Assembly (NCBI GenBank): GCA_031253835.1
Contig: JAIRVP010000072.1
Location: 240,896 to 304,895, forward strand
Direction of reading: 5' to 3'
DNA: 64,000 bases
Origin: Burkholderia sp.
Lineage (GTDB): Bacteria > Pseudomonadota > Gammaproteobacteria > Burkholderiales > Burkholderiaceae
The stretch's first letter is position 1. Every line of letters starts with the position of its first letter. A program made the translations under genes and the position numbers. The notes below the pieces were generated by a model. That model saw only the letters and a program-made list of their open reading frames with translations. It had not been told where the DNA came from and ran no database searches. This document shows, piece after piece, positions 62,860 to 64,000 of the stretch.

Positions 62860-63486
62860 ATGTTCGGTCGATTCATGCCCACCGAGGGCAAGTTCTTTGA
62901 ACTCTTCAACGCGCACGCGAAGCACATCGTTTCCGGTGGCCGCGAGCTCGAACTGCTGATCGACAATCTCGCCGACGCCGAGATTCACAAGCAAAACGTG
63001 CAAACCGCCGAGAAGGCCGCCGACAAGCTCACGCACGAGGCGATCGATCTGCTGCACAAGACTTTCATCACGCCGCTCGATCGCGACGAGATCCACAAGC
63101 TGATCACGACGATGGACGACATCCTCGACCTGATGGAAGACGTCGCAACGGCCGTGTCGCTGTACGACGTGCGTGCCGTCACGTCCGAGGCGAGCCAGCT
63201 CGCGCACATCGTCACGCAGTCGGCCCAGCACGTGCAGCAGGCGGTCGGGCTGCTGTCCGACATGAAACAGTCGGCACAGATCCTCAAGCAGTGCGAGGAG
63301 ATCGACCGCTGGGAGTCGGAGGCCGATCGCGTGCTGCGCGCGGCGATGTCGAAGCTGTTCCGCGAGGAAGACGACGTGAAGACGCTCATCAAGCTGAAGG
63401 CGATCTACGAGCTGCTCGAAGAGATCACCGACAAGTGCGAGGACGTCGCGAACATCATCGAAGGCATCGTGCTGGAAAACGCCTGA
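62860..63486 (+). CDS. DUF47 / PhoU-like phosphate transport accessory protein
   Basis: 208 aa all-helical protein of the TIGR00153/DUF47 family. It begins MFGRFMPTEGKFFELFNAHA, has conserved acidic helix faces (LITTMDDILDLMEDVATAV) and ends CEDVANIIEGIVLENA. Such proteins are encoded just before PiT phosphate transporters and are thought to regulate them in a PhoU-like way. The PiT gene starts 10 bases later, so the two form an operon. Between dnaB and this gene are 138 bases with a likely promoter at the TTTGACAATC region. Confidence 0.92.
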   Translation: MFGRFMPTEGKFFELFNAHAKHIVSGGRELELLIDNLADAEIHKQNVQTAEKAADKLTHEAIDLLHKTFITPLDRDEIHKLITTMDDILDLMEDVATAVSLYDVRAVTSEASQLAHIVTQSAQHVQQAVGLLSDMKQSAQILKQCEEIDRWESEADRVLRAAMSKLFREEDDVKTLIKLKAIYELLEEITDKCEDVANIIEGIVLENA

Positions 63487-63496
63487 GCGGACCACG

Positions 63497-64000
63497 ATGC
63501 ATTCGATACAACTCGCCCTATGGATGGTCGCGACGCTGGTGCTCGTCGCGCTCGTATTCGACTTCATGAACGGCTTTCACGACGCGGCGAACTCGATCGC
63601 CACCGTCGTGTCGACGGGGGTGCTGAAGCCCCAGCAGGCCGTCGTGTTCGCGGCCGCGTTCAACGTGATCGCGTATTTCATCTTCCACCTGAAAGTCGCG
63701 CAGACCGTCGGCAAAGGCACGATCGATCCCGAGATCGTCGACCACTACGTCATATTCGGCGCGCTGGTCGGTGCGATCGGCTGGAACGTGATCACCTGGT
63801 ACTACGGGATTCCGTCGAGCTCGTCGCACGCGCTGATCGGCGGCCTCGTCGGCGCGGCGCTCGCGAAATCGGGCTGGAGCTCGCTGAACATCGACGGGCT
63901 GCTGAAGACCGTTGCGTTCATCTTCATCTCGCCGCTGCTCGGCTTCATCCTCGGTTCGCTGTTCATGCTCGGCGTGTCGTGGCTGTACTTCCGTACCGCG
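63497..64000 (+). CDS. pit: Inorganic phosphate transporter, PiT family (N-terminal part, cut by window end)
   Basis: 168 codons are visible, in frame to the last base. The first membrane segment (LALWMVATLVLVALVFDFMN) leads into the PiT signature FDFMNGFHDAANSIATVVST (in parts: GFHDAANSIAT). A second signature half, PSSSSHALIGGLVGAAL, lies near residue 95. The transporter moves metal-phosphate with protons across the inner membrane. It follows the DUF47 gene. Confidence 0.95.
   Translation, partial: MHSIQLALWMVATLVLVALVFDFMNGFHDAANSIATVVSTGVLKPQQAVVFAAAFNVIAYFIFHLKVAQTVGKGTIDPEIVDHYVIFGALVGAIGWNVITWYYGIPSSSSHALIGGLVGAALAKSGWSSLNIDGLLKTVAFIFISPLLGFILGSLFMLGVSWLYFRTA

Overview
The window is high-GC chromosomal DNA with the gene content and order of a Burkholderia, most likely the Burkholderia cepacia complex. 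The placement rests on remembered synteny: lon / tRNA-Val / tRNA-Asp / ppiD, the mltG-tmk-holB-tatD run, rpsF-priB-rpsR-rplI-dnaB, and gcl-hyi-glxR. I cannot assign a species. Almost everything is core chromosome; one decayed accessory patch lies at about 28.1-35.7 kb.

1-18.2 kb is housekeeping: the 3' end of lon, two tRNA genes, the periplasmic folding factor ppiD, a tesA-type esterase divergent from an orphan ABC ATPase (their start codons share one CATG), pgi, the bifunctional NAD(P)HX repair enzyme, a DadA-like oxidase, purL, a GNAT enzyme, a second parvulin-type foldase, bolA, yciB, msrB and selO. 18.3-24.2 kb is a fatty-acid degradation cluster (acyl-CoA ligase, fused hydratase/dehydrogenase, thiolase) with a nicotinamidase inside it. 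A membrane-anchored GGDEF protein and a lipoprotein related to six-hairpin glycosidases follow.

28.1-35.7 kb looks like an old island. It has long gene-poor and partly very AT-rich spacers, a fragment of a phage-type DNA adenine methylase, a P4-type integrase pseudogene, an HxlR regulator facing an NTF2/SnoaL-like gene over an 11-bp palindrome, two adjacent exported proteins (a deacetylase-fold protein and an S53 peptidase with no room for a full propeptide) and a lipocalin-like protein with a GTG start. I see no complete mobile element and no CRISPR array.

35.8-52.7 kb returns to core and semi-core genes: Dabb protein and thioesterase, an HSL-type esterase, a GNAT enzyme, an NRDE protein, ygfZ divergent from mltG-tmk-holB, tatD, an exported ankyrin protein, a Rap1a/Tai-like protein, an MscS channel, a stand-alone AAA ATPase, a glycosyltransferase, a SYLF lipoprotein, a PsiF protein, an asparaginase and a BON-LysM protein. 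52.7-57.8 kb is the glyoxylate-to-glycerate operon gcl-hyi-glxR (minus strand) with a divergent LysR gene. 57.9-59.5 kb is an ECF sigma / zinc anti-sigma pair. 59.6-64 kb holds the rpsF ribosomal operon with a leader hairpin, dnaB, and a DUF47-PiT phosphate uptake pair cut by the window edge.

No clearly new system is evident. The most useful leads are the exported-protein pair in the island, the 459-nt spacer at 52.7-53.1 kb with opposed intrinsic terminators, and the stand-alone ATPase next to MscS.
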